Of a DNA stretch of 64,000 nt, positions 54,415 through 64,000 are shown piece by piece. The notes under the pieces are model-generated. The model made no database searches and was not told the origin of the DNA. It saw only the letters and a program-made list of their open reading frames with translations. Origin of the DNA: Motacilla alba alba (taxonomy: Eukaryota > Chordata > Aves > Passeriformes > Motacillidae). A program made the position numbers and the translations under genes. Location of the stretch: assembly GCF_015832195.1 (NCBI RefSeq), contig NC_052046.1, forward strand, positions 36,732,911 through 36,796,910. Reading direction: 5' to 3'. Every line of letters begins with the position of its first letter. The first letter of the stretch is position 1.

Positions 54415-55054
54415 TGTATGCTGTGCTGTGTTCCTCCGCTCTGAGCAGGGGGAGCGGGACCGTGGGCGGCTAGCTCCGACACAGCGAGTGCCGGGGGACA
54501 CTGCCCAGAAATGTGGCGGGATCTGGAGGGCACCTGGCCAGAATGGTGAGTGGCAGCGGTGGCAAGAGAATAAAGAGAGCGACTTCGTCCGGGGGCACAG
54601 TCCAGAATTTATTAACTCCAGGGGATCCAACCAGGTGAAGTGTCGAGACAAAGGGTGCATGGGTTTTTAGAGAGGGGCAGACCCGGGACGGAGCCGGCAT
54701 GAGAACCAATCGGGAAGCAGGGGGGTGTAAAACAGGGGGAACTGTCATGGGGTTGGACCACTATGGTCTGCTGGGTGGGGAGACCCCGGCTTCCGATCCA
54801 ATTGCTCGACAGCAAGGACAGAAGGTTCCCGAAGAAAGGAAGAGGCTGCTGAGTTATGGACAGGGAGCCAGGGAGGGATTAAGGGAGTGACTTATCAAAA
54901 ATGGGCAATAACTGGGGGGAGACAGGGGGATTGACACATCTCTGTGCAGGAAAGGAGAACCAGGGCAGAACCAAAATAGCAGGGGAAATATAGAATTTCC
55001 ACTGTACCACTGTGAACCTGAACAATACATAAAACCAAACAACACACCACAACA
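54415..55054 (-). repeat. 3' LTR of the endogenous retrovirus
   Basis: The LTR starts directly after the polypurine tract with TG at 55054-55053 (TGTTGTGGTG on the minus strand). It ends in a CA within a CACAGCACAGCATACA stretch. Several CA choices exist between 54415 and 54423, so the left border is uncertain by about 10 bases. A minus-strand AATAAA polyadenylation signal lies at 54608-54613, with a TAAAAA TATA-like box roughly 50 bases upstream. The LTR is about 640 bases and markedly GC-rich near 54430-54600 compared with its AT-rich surroundings. Confidence 0.8.
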
Positions 55055-55067
55055 TCTCCCCCTTTTT
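55055..55067 (-). other. Retroviral polypurine tract
   Basis: On the minus strand AAAAAGGGGGAGA lies immediately before the TG that opens the LTR and about 50 bases after the env stop. This is the position and composition of the plus-strand primer tract, and it fixes the LTR start. Confidence 0.85.
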
Positions 55068-55113
55068 AGTTTCAAACAATTGAAACATGGAGGAAGGGGG
55101 ATAAACACTGTTT

Positions 55114-55983
55114 TTAGAAAGATGCAAACTCAACTGGATTATTAGATTCTAATTCTGGAGGCATATCCCCGAACCACGGCTGATCTGTTGGAGCTTGATT
55201 CCAGGATGGTCCATTGCTTTGTGGTTCGGTCTCGTCAAGTTGAGTTTCGGGGGAGTAGGTAGTATGATTAATTGATGGTGGTGCAATTAACTGATCTAAA
55301 ATTCTCATAATTAACTTGTAAACAATACTGACACCAACAAATACATATACAATAATGAAAACACTTACAAGAACAGTCCTTAGAATAGAGTTGGCACACC
55401 CTGAAAGTCCCCATCTTGAAAAGAGGTTCCCCAACCAATCAGAGGTCTCTTTTTTGATATTCTGTATCATATTTGTCATCTGTCTGATAGACTTTTGGGC
55501 ATCCTCAGCTTTTGATGTTCAGTTGAGGCAGCAGAGCCCTTCAAACTCCTTACACTGGTGATCGTGCAGGAGGAGTAGAACATTGATTGCTGCTCGATTT
55601 TGCAGCGTCACCTTCCTCATTATCTCCTTGTCTGACAGATCCATGAGTGCAGCTGATGTAAGGATGGCTTGTTTTGCTACCCAACACTCTAGGTGTTCCA
55701 ATTCTCCTAGAGCTTTTGCTGCGGCTACTCATGGCAAAAATACCGAAACCGCAATGTTTGTTGAGCGAGGCCAATGAATAATTTCTGTGTCACACTCAAG
55801 GTCAATTGGCTGAATTTTGTGCGACATTTTTATTTCTCCAAGTGATTTGGGTATTGTTGGGAGAAAACAGTGACAGCTGGCTGAAAGTGCAGGGACCTCT
55901 GGTAAGATGAGAGGGGATGCCTGCCCATGCTCGGTCTCCGCAAACCAAAAAGGTGTTTTTAGGGAGGGTTCTAGGGTGACCAA
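55114..55983 (-). pseudogene. Retroviral env transmembrane (TM) subunit, broken
   Basis: One frame runs from about 55983 to the TAA at 55114-55116. It carries a CX6CC disulfide motif at 55528-55554, preceded by a leucine-rich helix of the kind found before CX6CC in gamma- and alpha-type TM proteins. A single hydrophobic membrane span lies at roughly 55305-55383, followed by a cytoplasmic tail of about 60 residues. In-frame TGA codons at 55729-55731 and 55519-55521 interrupt it. The upstream SU frame is in a different register, so at least one indel lies between about 55800 and 55983. It cannot encode an intact envelope. Confidence 0.8.
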
Positions 55984-56389
55984 AAAAGGCTGCTCTAATG
56001 TGAATAACTGATTTACACCAGTTCTTAGTGATGTATTCGATTTTTGTTTGGCGTCCTACTTGGAATGATTTATCCATCCGGGGAGGGCTAAACGTAAACT
56101 GAACACATAAAGTCGCAGGGGCGGAGCCGAGCAACTCATATTCTATTGGTTCCTTATTAGAGGGTTCCAATGTACTCAGGAGGTTTCTCCAGGAAAGGTT
56201 GGGATCAGAACCGGGGGAATGGGCAACAGGTTGGGGAATGTATGATCTTAGGGGAGAGGCCAGGGAAGGGGGAAAAACTCTGGGCTTATATGGGATCCCC
56301 ACGAGGCAGGTCAACATGGGGTCTGTTGCCGATGCAGTGGTGAGGCATAGGTGATCTTGGCTGAGAGCACGCGCGAGAGTCTTCCACAT
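55802..56389 (-). pseudogene. Retroviral env surface (SU) region remnant
   Basis: An open stretch of 195 codons sits between the integrase end and the TM region and has the right position for SU. It has several cysteines and one NNT glycosylation sequon near its C-terminal end. It has no full signal peptide, is far shorter than a complete SU, and ends in TGA at 55802-55804. The downstream TM continues in another frame. Its identity rests mainly on position and on the attached TM. Confidence 0.6.
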
Positions 56390-56539
56390 GTTAACCTTTG
56401 GTTAGGAAACGATCCACAGGATGGCAGGGTGGACCAGGACTCCCAGGATGATTACAATGATGACTAAGGTGGTGCAATCCAGCATCTTGGGACTGAATAT
56501 AACAGAAAAATGAACAAAGAAAATTAAAAGGAAGGGGGT

Positions 56540-57481
56540 TTAACTGAAAAGGCTCTGGTTCTGCCTGGGGGAACTGGACGGGGAGACACTTTTCCTCTTC
56601 CTTCGCCAGGTAGCTTCCTCCACTTGGGCTACAACCCCTACCACTGCTGTTTTGTGCGATAAGAAGGACTTCACCCATTTTGAAGGGACCCACTTCAACC
56701 CCGTGGGGGTGGACACACACGTGTATCCCCTACCCCACGTTACAAGGTCGAAGAGGCCCTCGATTTTCCACGTCTCTCGGTCTTTCACCAGGATGGGAGG
56801 TCTTGCCTTCAGTTGCAGGTTCTGATGTTGTTGGAAGTGCCTTGTGATCGGTGGGTTCAGGTTCTCAAAGGTATAATTTAAAAAACTGAGGGTGAAAAGT
56901 GCTTTCAAGAGCTGAACCTGGGGGGACTCCACCTTCATTGCCTTGCTTTGATGTTGTAGGATCTTCTTGAGGCTCTGATGGGCCCTTTCCACCACAGCTT
57001 GGCCTGTCAGGGAATAGGGGATGCCAGTCTTATGTCCTACTCCCCACTGCTGCAGGAAAGCTCAGAATTCACTGGACTTGTATCCTGGCCTGTTGTCGGT
57101 TTTAATTTCCTTAGGGATGCCCAACACGGAGAAGGCCATAGTGAGATGTTTCTTAATGTCAGCCGTCTTCTCCCCTGTGTGGGCAGAGGAATAAATGGCA
57201 CCAGAAAAGGTGTCCACAGAGATGTGCACGTACCGAAACCTGCCAAAGCTTTGGACGTAAGTGACGTCCATTTGCTACACCTCACAGCTCTTTAAACCTT
57301 GGGGGTTAGCGCCAGTGCTGATAGCAGGGAGTTGGAAGGATTGGCACGGGGGACATTTGACCACGACTGCCTGGGCTTGGTCTCGAGTAAGATGGAATTG
57401 CCGGACCAAGCCAGGCGCGTTCTGGTGGAAGAGCTGGTGGCTGATTTCGGCTTGTTGGAAGACGTCCGGGAGTGGGGCCAT
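56540..57481 (-). pseudogene. Retroviral integrase (3' end of pol), broken
   Basis: A single reading frame covers most of an integrase. The zinc-binding HHCC motif (H-x3-H ... C-x2-C) lies at 57344-57439. The catalytic core has Asp in HISVDTFSG (57212-57214), Asp in KTDNRPG (about 57095-57097) and Glu in VVERAH (about 56987-56989). The last two are exactly 35 positions apart, the D,D(35)E signature. The C-terminal DNA-binding part contains TWGRGY and KWVPSKWVK. Nonsense codons TAG at 57275-57277 and TGA at 57062-57064 break it. The residue after TDN is Arg where Gly is usual. The upstream RT and RNase H regions are missing. Confidence 0.87.
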
Positions 57482-59374
57482 TTCGACTCTCCTTTTGCTT
57501 GGATGTCAGGGTTTGTTCCCTGTGGGTACTCTGTGTGTCATATAGAGTAGAACTGGAGAGCCTTATGCCCTGCAAGAGGCACCAGCCCTGTATATTGGCT
57601 CCCAGCTCACCAGTTACCTACAACAGGATGAAAATCTACTAGATCTGTTCATTGCTGTTCTATTGTCAAACTCCGCACTGTGTAAGCCCTGTGCCCTCTG
57701 GTTCTGCTGTCTCATGGTGCAGGGTACCACTAGGGAAATGCTCCCACATCTTGAGCCATATTGGTCAGGGATTTTCTGGCTAGAATTCTTTTTCCACGCT
57801 ATTGATCTAGTGCTAACATGGTTAACTTACAGAACAGCAGCTAATAAGGAGAGAAACTATTATTCTGGTTGCACAGTTTCTTGGTTGCTGCTGGTGCCCA
57901 GTGATTGACATGGATATTCATAGATTAATACCTCCATACTAAAAGTTTAAACCCATATAAGGGGTTAAAGAGCATTCCTAAAGCAGCAGACTGGAAGCAG
58001 ACTCAGACTGCCCTCGCAAGGTTAGCAAAAAAGTCACAAGTTGTATTGTAAATTATATCCTAATAGACTTTCCTCTGACTTTAAGAACTCTTGGTTAGTT
58101 CCTCAGTGGAGATCCCTAGGTTATGCTTTTTACTTGTCCTACAAACACCACTTTCTGAACTCTTGCTGTATTGAAATTAGCTGCTCATAGTTTCAGTGGT
58201 GTTCAGAGTCAGTGCCTGACCTCACCTAGTGTAGGCAGCATCGCAAATTTGTGATGCGCAGCCTTTCAGTGTGAAAGTCTAGGTGAGCCTGCTTCAGCTG
58301 CACAACGCCATTCCTAACAGAGCAGACGTGTTGATTGCATATGCTGGTGAGATTGGGGTAACCACACCAAATCTCCTTCTGCCAAACAACACCAAGTACA
58401 GATTTTTTTCTATTAGCACAATCCCCTTTGTCTAAAATCTACTTCCAACCTTCATCTTTCAAGGCCAAACTTGGTTTCTTCACACGTCCCTGGTCAACTC
58501 CACATCTTTCAGATTCTATCCCCTTCTCTGTCTGCTGTGAATGGGCTTGTTTCTCACTTTCTTTTTTTACAGTTGCCTCCTTTCTTGCCACATGTAATTT
58601 GTGCCACGCTAATGACACACCCAGTTTCATCTCTGGTTACATCTCCCTCTTCCTTTCTGCCAGCACTGATGTTGAGGCCAAGTAGTTGCAGCATGGAAGC
58701 AAAGGAATGTGTCTCATTCCACACAGACCTCAACAGAGACTGTGCATTGTCACAGACAGGTACTACAGCCTCAGAGAGAGCAGCAGAGTCATTGCCATGA
58801 AACATCAGGTCTCCATTAGCCCCAGCTTCTCTTACCTAATTCAACATGAGGTACTGTAGGAGAGAGTCTGTATCCTCCTATGCTGGATGACCACATTGAC
58901 AGATATATTCTTGGCTGTCACACAAGAAGGTTCACAGATCTTTTATCAAGCCTTGTAGGAGCTTGGACTGGAGCAAAGTGATGTCTCTGAGCTCACACAA
59001 GGGAGAAGAGAGTCTAGACATTACCACAGTTGCTCAAATAGCAGCTGCTCAGAAAGGATTGCATAATTTTGTGTTTCTGACAGGCGGGGAGCAGCCCGTG
59101 AGGATTGCTTGAGCACAGAGTGCTACATTGGAAGCACCTTTGCTTTTAAGGATAACAGCTGATGAAGAAGAGCCTCATCGCTTTTCTTAGCAAATGTCTA
59201 TGTTGCTCTGTCTTTTATAACAGAGCCATGGCCAGATGCGGCGTCACTTGGCAAAGAAGTTGTGATGAAGCATTCTTGCTGGAAATGTTGATACATTTTT
59301 TCTGAAAAACATTTTGGTCACAGTATGATGTGTGGCAACAACCAAGGTTGGGTGGATCTGAGGGGGTGAGTGAA

Positions 59375-59411
59375 AGGTCTGGCAGAGGAATATGAGAGGT
59401 CTGGCAGAGGA
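59375..59411 (+). repeat. 15-base direct repeat at 22-base spacing
   Basis: AGGTCTGGCAGAGGA is present at 59375-59389 and again at 59397-59411, separated by seven bases. It is probably a local duplication. Confidence 0.9.
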
Positions 59412-60704
59412 TTATAATCACCTGTGTTCCAGGAAAAACCCCAGCATGTGGAGGATCTGACGTTTAGCATAAGTCTGTGATTCTGGAATAGTTTCTAAAT
59501 ATGGAATTGTCCCCAGTCAAATATGGGAAGTGTTTCTTCAAGTGCAAAGTGCATTGTGACATCCTTAAAGACTAGGAAACCATGCCAGATCCATTCTCAG
59601 TGTGATGGTGGAGACTCAAGGTCCACAGGTCATCTCCCAGCATGAGGAGCTTGACAATTGGAAGAGCTTTGATTTATGCTAGGAGAGGCCAGGCATCGGC
59701 AAGGACTTTTGGAAGTTTTGGAAGCTGAGAGTTTTACTTCCTTTTGAATCAAACTTTAGGTCCTCTTATAAGTTAAATTGTTAGTAAATAAATAAGTGTA
59801 TTTTAGACAAACATAATGCTACACATGAATGTCATCACAATGTAATAAAAGGGGCACAAGTTTTAGAGGAACACGGTACATTTACTGAAATACAACGTGA
59901 GACATTTGCCTTAAGCAAAGCCCCTAAAACCTCAGAAGCTCTTTCGAAATGTAGTGCTTTGTTCTGCTAGTTAATTTGTCACTGCAGAAGACTGTCCCTC
60001 AGGGGCTTTTCTCTTATTCAGAGTGACTTTTTCCATTGAATGAAACATAGATATCATGTCATTTCTGACAGCCACTATCAAAAAATTGCGTCCTAGAAAA
60101 ATTATGTCTGTGAATGACTCTACCGAAGCACACCATTCCTGTTGATGTGGGTTCTTGAACCAAACCTGAAATCTATTGCCAGGGCTACACAAATAAGTTT
60201 AGCTCCAGCATTGTCAACTGTTAGGGTTTTATATTATCTGATGCTCTGCTAAATGCATCAGCCCCTGGGGCTGGTAGATTATGTAAGAATCTCTGCTTTT
60301 ATTACAAAATAAAGTTCAATTTCCATTTTTCCCAGAAGAATTTAGGAATGGGACCATTAATAGTGCAGACAATGCAAGGTTACTAACCCCCACAACCCTC
60401 ATTTTTAAGGCAACTATGATTTTTTAAGATCTGATTCACTATTTTTGAATGCCTGAGGGACACTGGTGTATTTTCAAAAATACAACTATTCTTCAGATTT
60501 TCAGCTTGTTATCTTATTTCCTCAGCCTGACAGAATTGCCTAATTTGGGAATTTTTTTTTCCTCTGGATGTTTTGAACATTGTAGCTCTGTAATACATTT
60601 CTGGCATTCCAGAAGCAAGCCCCCAGGAGCCTCTGTCATGCATCTGTTGTTGGAGGTGCCTTGACAAGTGTGATACCACACATTAATAGATCCAAAATCA
60701 TGCT

Positions 60705-60815
60705 TGTCCATAAAAAACCCCAAAAGACAAAACAAAACAAAACTCCAAAACCAAAAACCACAAACAAGCAAACAAACAAAAAACCAAACCAAAAATCCCC
60801 TAACAAAACAGTCAT
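60705..60815 (+). repeat. A/C-rich low-complexity tract
   Basis: Irregular AAAAC, AAACC and AAAC units with almost no G or T over about 110 bases. The long T/G-rich frame on the other strand is an artefact. Confidence 0.85.
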
Positions 60816-61968
60816 TTTCAGATATGGAATGTCTCTTTTGACATATTTCTGTGATGACACTTTCTTCAGGATGTAAACTTCACCAGGGCATGCAGATATC
60901 TTTCCTTTTCCAATGTCTGAAAGCAGACACACAACTGCTGTGAAGGACCTGTGTTCGCACCATGACTTTCCATGCAGCCATCCCACATGCTTGAGTCACT
61001 TTACAGGTACAATTGTGTCCTGCTTTTTCTGGCCCAGTATCTGGGGAGATAAAGTTATGCATTACCCAGACACATGCTCTCATCCCCCTGAGGAGACTCC
61101 TGGAAGAAATGCATCTCATGTTGTCTGACCCTTGATAATGCTAGTGAGTGATGTTGCCTCTTGCATGACTGTGCAAGGCTTTTCCTTGCTCACAGGAGGC
61201 AAAGGAGAAAACTGAGGGGGAAGAAGACAATGCCTCCACTAAAGTGTAGCTGAATTTTTGTGCTGTAGCCCTGGAGAAAGAGGATAGGCAACAGTGTTTT
61301 ACAGGAGTTTACTGGGATAAGCACACGGCCTGGGACAAGCATCACCAGCTGGCATTAGTGACAACAGCTACCAGAGCTAGGGCTGTGGTTTCTACATGAG
61401 AGCTGCAGACAGCTCTCTAATAACTGCCCTGCTCAGCTGGGTGAAAAAAGGAAAGTGATGGTTGTTTAAGAAAGGCCTGTCCAGAGTACTCCTGGTTATG
61501 TGAAAAGCACACTGCCATGAAAAGGGACAGCACTCTGGGGCCATGCAAGCTGAGGAAGGGCCAAACACCCAGATATCCCAAAGACATTGTTTGGTCTAGA
61601 CTAAAACTCTAGGGTCTCTTAGAAAGGGGGTCCCTGACTTTGGTTGGCTGTTGTAGCTCTATATATACCTGGAGATTGTAGTGATTGATGGTCCCAGTGC
61701 TAGAAGCTCAAGGTGCATACTATTCAGTAGGTTATGAGCGCTTTGACACAGTTTTGGGCTAGGTTAAAACAATTCTTAGAGATGGCTTGCATTTTAGAAT
61801 GGGCCCCTTGCCAGAAAGTGATTGGAATGCTGTCCACCTTGAGTGGTTCAACAGCAGGGATGTAGACTGGTGGGTGGTGGTTGCTGTTATAAAGCCTTCT
61901 CATCTTAACCTGGGTAAAAAGAAACTGCATTTTTCTTCACATCTGGTACATTATAAAAAGTTCCAGGA

Positions 61969-62097
61969 GTTGTAGAATATTCTGGGTTGGAAGGGATCCA
62001 CAGGGATCATCAAGTCCAAATCTTAAGTGAATGGCCTACATGAGGATCAAAACCACAAGCATGGCGTTTTTGGCACCATGTTCTAACCAAGTGAGTA
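61969..62097 (-). mobile_element. tRNA-Ile-derived SINE with CR1 tail (TguSINE1-like)
   Basis: Read on the minus strand, bases 62097 to about 62030 align with a tRNA-Ile gene. A degenerate A box and D-arm (CTCACTTGGTTAGAACATGG) come first, then an anticodon region close to GCTAATAACGCC. The T-arm reads GTGGTTTTGATCC, a mutated B box, and a GTAGGCCA acceptor end follows. This is fused to a CR1-type 3' tail (GACTTGATGATCCCTGTGG, then CCCTTCCAACCCAG and ATATTCT) ending near 61969. A tRNA-Ile head plus CR1 tail is the architecture of the songbird SINE TguSINE1. No clear target-site duplication is visible. It is not a working tRNA gene, because the A and B boxes and the stems are mutated. Confidence 0.85.
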
Positions 62098-63357
62098 ATT
62101 AAGACTTTTAACAGAAAATTCATATTCAATATGCAGAATCTGGCTTCTGCCCTGATTTGGCTTCAAGTAAGAAGATAGATCCACTGAAATGTAAATTTAT
62201 GTTCCACACAGTTTCTGTGTCACAAGTCTTCACAGAGACTGGATTTAAAATGTGTCCATGGGCTAAGCATCTTCTTTCTCAGCTGAAGGTAAGGTGTGGG
62301 AGAGAGTAGTTTGCAGAGCAGAGCAGCTGCACAGGGATACTGATGCGCAGATAACACAAAGAGCTGAATTGTCAGTGATACCAATCAAATATGAAGTTCT
62401 CAAGGAAAGGCAAACTGACATAGTTTCACTATTGACAAGGGAATAATAACAGTTTACACCACTTGGAAATTTGTAGACATTTTGCTGAAAAATTCAAGTC
62501 CATCCTGCTTTTTCTGTCTTGCATCTTCAACTATCTTGTCAACACCATTAGAAATTTGGCCTCTGGTGTCAATGAAAGTGAGATTCCCATCTACTGCTAA
62601 GAGAGGAGTGGGTCTCTGTACATACCTCATGGATATCTCCTGGGTCTCTAGATGGCTGGGGAAGAGTAATGAAGTTGGGATGCAATGCCTTGATGTAGGA
62701 CAGGGAGGGCTACAGGACACAGATGATTGCATCCTGTGGAGCTGTGTGGCCTGATGGAGCAGTATGGATGACTCTGCAGTTTGACAGGCTTAGTCTGCAA
62801 CCACACAAGGATCTTACCATGGGAAAACCCCGCCTGCTCCAGGCATGCCGGCAGGCACTGCTCAGCAGCTGCAGTTCATTGAACTGGTTTTGGGCAGGGG
62901 GAAATCCAACCTTGCTGCATGTCTGTTGCAATGGTCAGAGGAGATTAATTTGGCCCAGAGAATTTTTTATTCATCCAGATGCTTCAGAGCTGCTACTCCT
63001 ACTCAGAGAAAAAAGGCAAATGCTATGAAAATGCCCAAGACGAAAGATTTCCACAGAAGCACTGACTGGAAGAGTTGACTGATTAGGTTGTAAGCTATTT
63101 TAGGGGCTGAAATCCAGTGCTGCTTGCCAAGTATGATTTCTAACACTGATGAAACCTTGGCCACTTCTGCAAAGACACTCAGGTATCTTACCTGAGGAAC
63201 ATCTACTGAGCCCATGCAATTTTCCCTAATGTGACCTCTTCTCCAGTGACCCTCTGCCCACAGCAAATCTGCCACTTGTGAGGGAAGGAGGTCCAAGGTG
63301 GAGATGTGCTGAAGCAGTGACCAGAACCCCCCTCTCCATCTGGAGTGGAATGGAGAA

Positions 63358-63409
63358 GAGGGAGGGAGGGAGGGAGGGAGGGAGGGAGGGAAGGAGGGAA
63401 GGAGGGAGT
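63358..63409 (+). repeat. (GGGA)n microsatellite with G-quadruplex potential
   Basis: A run of GGGA units starts near 63358 and continues, with a few GGAA interruptions, to about 63409. It has many GGG triplets separated by one A, which fits the consensus for parallel G-quadruplexes with one-base loops. Confidence 0.93.
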
Positions 63410-64000
63410 GGAGAAAAAGCCCTCACCCAGGCTAACGTCTCCCTCTAGCTGCCATCTGGAGAAAAATGTCAGGGCAGGTGTACGTAGGAGAAATCACTGC
63501 CACTCGGCAGCAGTAGCTAGGCCCCTTGGCAAGGGCTCTAAGCCTACCTTCTGAGTCTTAGTCTCTTGCAGAGTTACCCAAAATGGCTTCTGCCCTGTGC
63601 GATTTTCAAGTGAGTGTTTTGCTTTAGTTAGCCCCAAGACAATTGCAGTTTAGGTGCAAACCCTTGACCCCATTTGTATTATGTCCTGACCAGCTATACA
63701 GCTGATGCACAATTCATTAATTACTAACAATATAGTAAATGGCAGAAGCACATCCTACACACCTGGGCTGTAGGGGTAGGCCCACAAACTGTGAATATTG
63801 CCCTCACTTAAAACTTATCAAGTGATAATCATGCTATGTTGACAACATGCAGGGACAGGACCCTCAGGTCAAGTCCAATGAAGTTAAAGGACTAATGTTG
63901 TGGATATGCCAGTATTTTGGGTCAGGTTTTCTATTTCCTAGTTCTTTCTCAAGATTAAACAAACCTGAGGATTATTGGACAGTGCTAATAAATATGGGAC

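Larger units (their letters stand above)
54415..57550 (-). mobile_element. 5'-truncated endogenous retrovirus relic (integrase-env-3' LTR)
   Basis: Reading leftwards on the minus strand the order is end of pol (integrase), env SU, env TM, a 13-base polypurine tract and one LTR. No gag, protease, reverse transcriptase or 5' LTR is seen to the right. Recognisable retroviral sequence stops somewhere in 57500-57600. Integrase type and LTR look class II (alpha/beta-like), and the TM has a CX6CC motif. In-frame stops in integrase and TM and a frame change inside env show a dead fossil. Exact family assignment needs comparison with songbird ERV consensus sequences. Confidence 0.9.
57600..64000. other. 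Intergenic region to the right edge, no supported gene
   Basis: This region holds the tRNA-Ile/CR1 SINE, the A/C-rich tract and the GGGA tract. The minus-strand frames at 62454-62732 and 63003-63296 are open for 92 and 97 codons but have no recognised homology. MUSK, which lies divergently upstream of SVEP1 in other vertebrates, was looked for on the plus strand by its expected signal peptide and Ig-domain features and was not recognised. Confidence 0.6.

Noticed and set aside
55550..57575. Alternative frames overlapping the retroviral relic, on both strands
   Set aside because: The retroviral motifs all fall in other minus-strand frames, so these are shadows.
61969..62097. tRNA-Ile gene
   Set aside because: The tRNA-like part is fused to a CR1 tail and its A and B boxes and stems are mutated, so it is a SINE.
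23601..64000. MUSK first exon on the plus strand
   Set aside because: Expected from synteny, but no signal peptide followed by Ig-domain sequence with a proper donor was recognised in this region.
1..64000. CRISPR arrays, operons or phage-like modules
   Set aside because: The DNA is vertebrate in structure. The tandem repeats are microsatellites or short duplications without regular spacers.

Overview
The window is eukaryotic, intron-rich and mostly non-coding, and it most likely comes from a songbird (passerine). The repeats point that way. There are antisense 3' ends of CR1 LINEs (about 47.96-48.37 kb and 51.34-51.70 kb), a degraded sense CR1 fragment (about 15.84-16.15 kb), a tRNA-Ile-headed SINE with a CR1-type tail (about 61.97-62.10 kb, TguSINE1-like), and a decayed class II-like endogenous retrovirus (54.4-57.5 kb). 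Vertebrate introns and one CpG island agree with this. Species and chromosome cannot be read from the sequence. In birds this gene neighbourhood is normally Z-linked, which is background knowledge and was not tested here.

Left part (1-23.6 kb): the 5' end of one large gene on the minus strand, SVEP1 (sushi, von Willebrand factor A, EGF and pentraxin domain-containing 1). Three coding exons are visible with correct splice sites and matching phases: exon 1 (22557-23075; signal peptide and first part of the vWA domain), exon 2 (9398-9653; rest of the vWA domain) and exon 3 (8078-8254; cysteine-rich EGF-like segment). Together they encode the first 317 residues with no break. The gene runs off the left edge inside intron 3. 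Exon 1 lies in a CpG island (about 22.38-23.6 kb) that holds the TATA-less promoter. Directly after the first donor the transcript strand becomes strongly G-rich.

Right part (23.6-64 kb): no convincing cellular gene. It is AT-rich intergenic DNA with simple repeats, including a perfect (AAG)24 tract, a (GGGA)n tract and short tandem duplications, plus the CR1 and SINE copies and the retroviral relic. The relic is on the minus strand and truncated at its 5' end: integrase, env (SU then TM), polypurine tract, then one LTR. Its integrase keeps the D,D(35)E spacing, but pol and env carry in-frame stops and env carries a frameshift. In other vertebrates MUSK lies divergently upstream of SVEP1. No MUSK exon was recognised, so its 5' end is probably beyond the right edge.

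No prokaryotic system, CRISPR array, rRNA or functional tRNA gene was seen. No clearly novel system was found. The most useful observations are the SVEP1 exon models, the G-skewed start of intron 1, the retroviral fossil and the tRNA-Ile/CR1 SINE.
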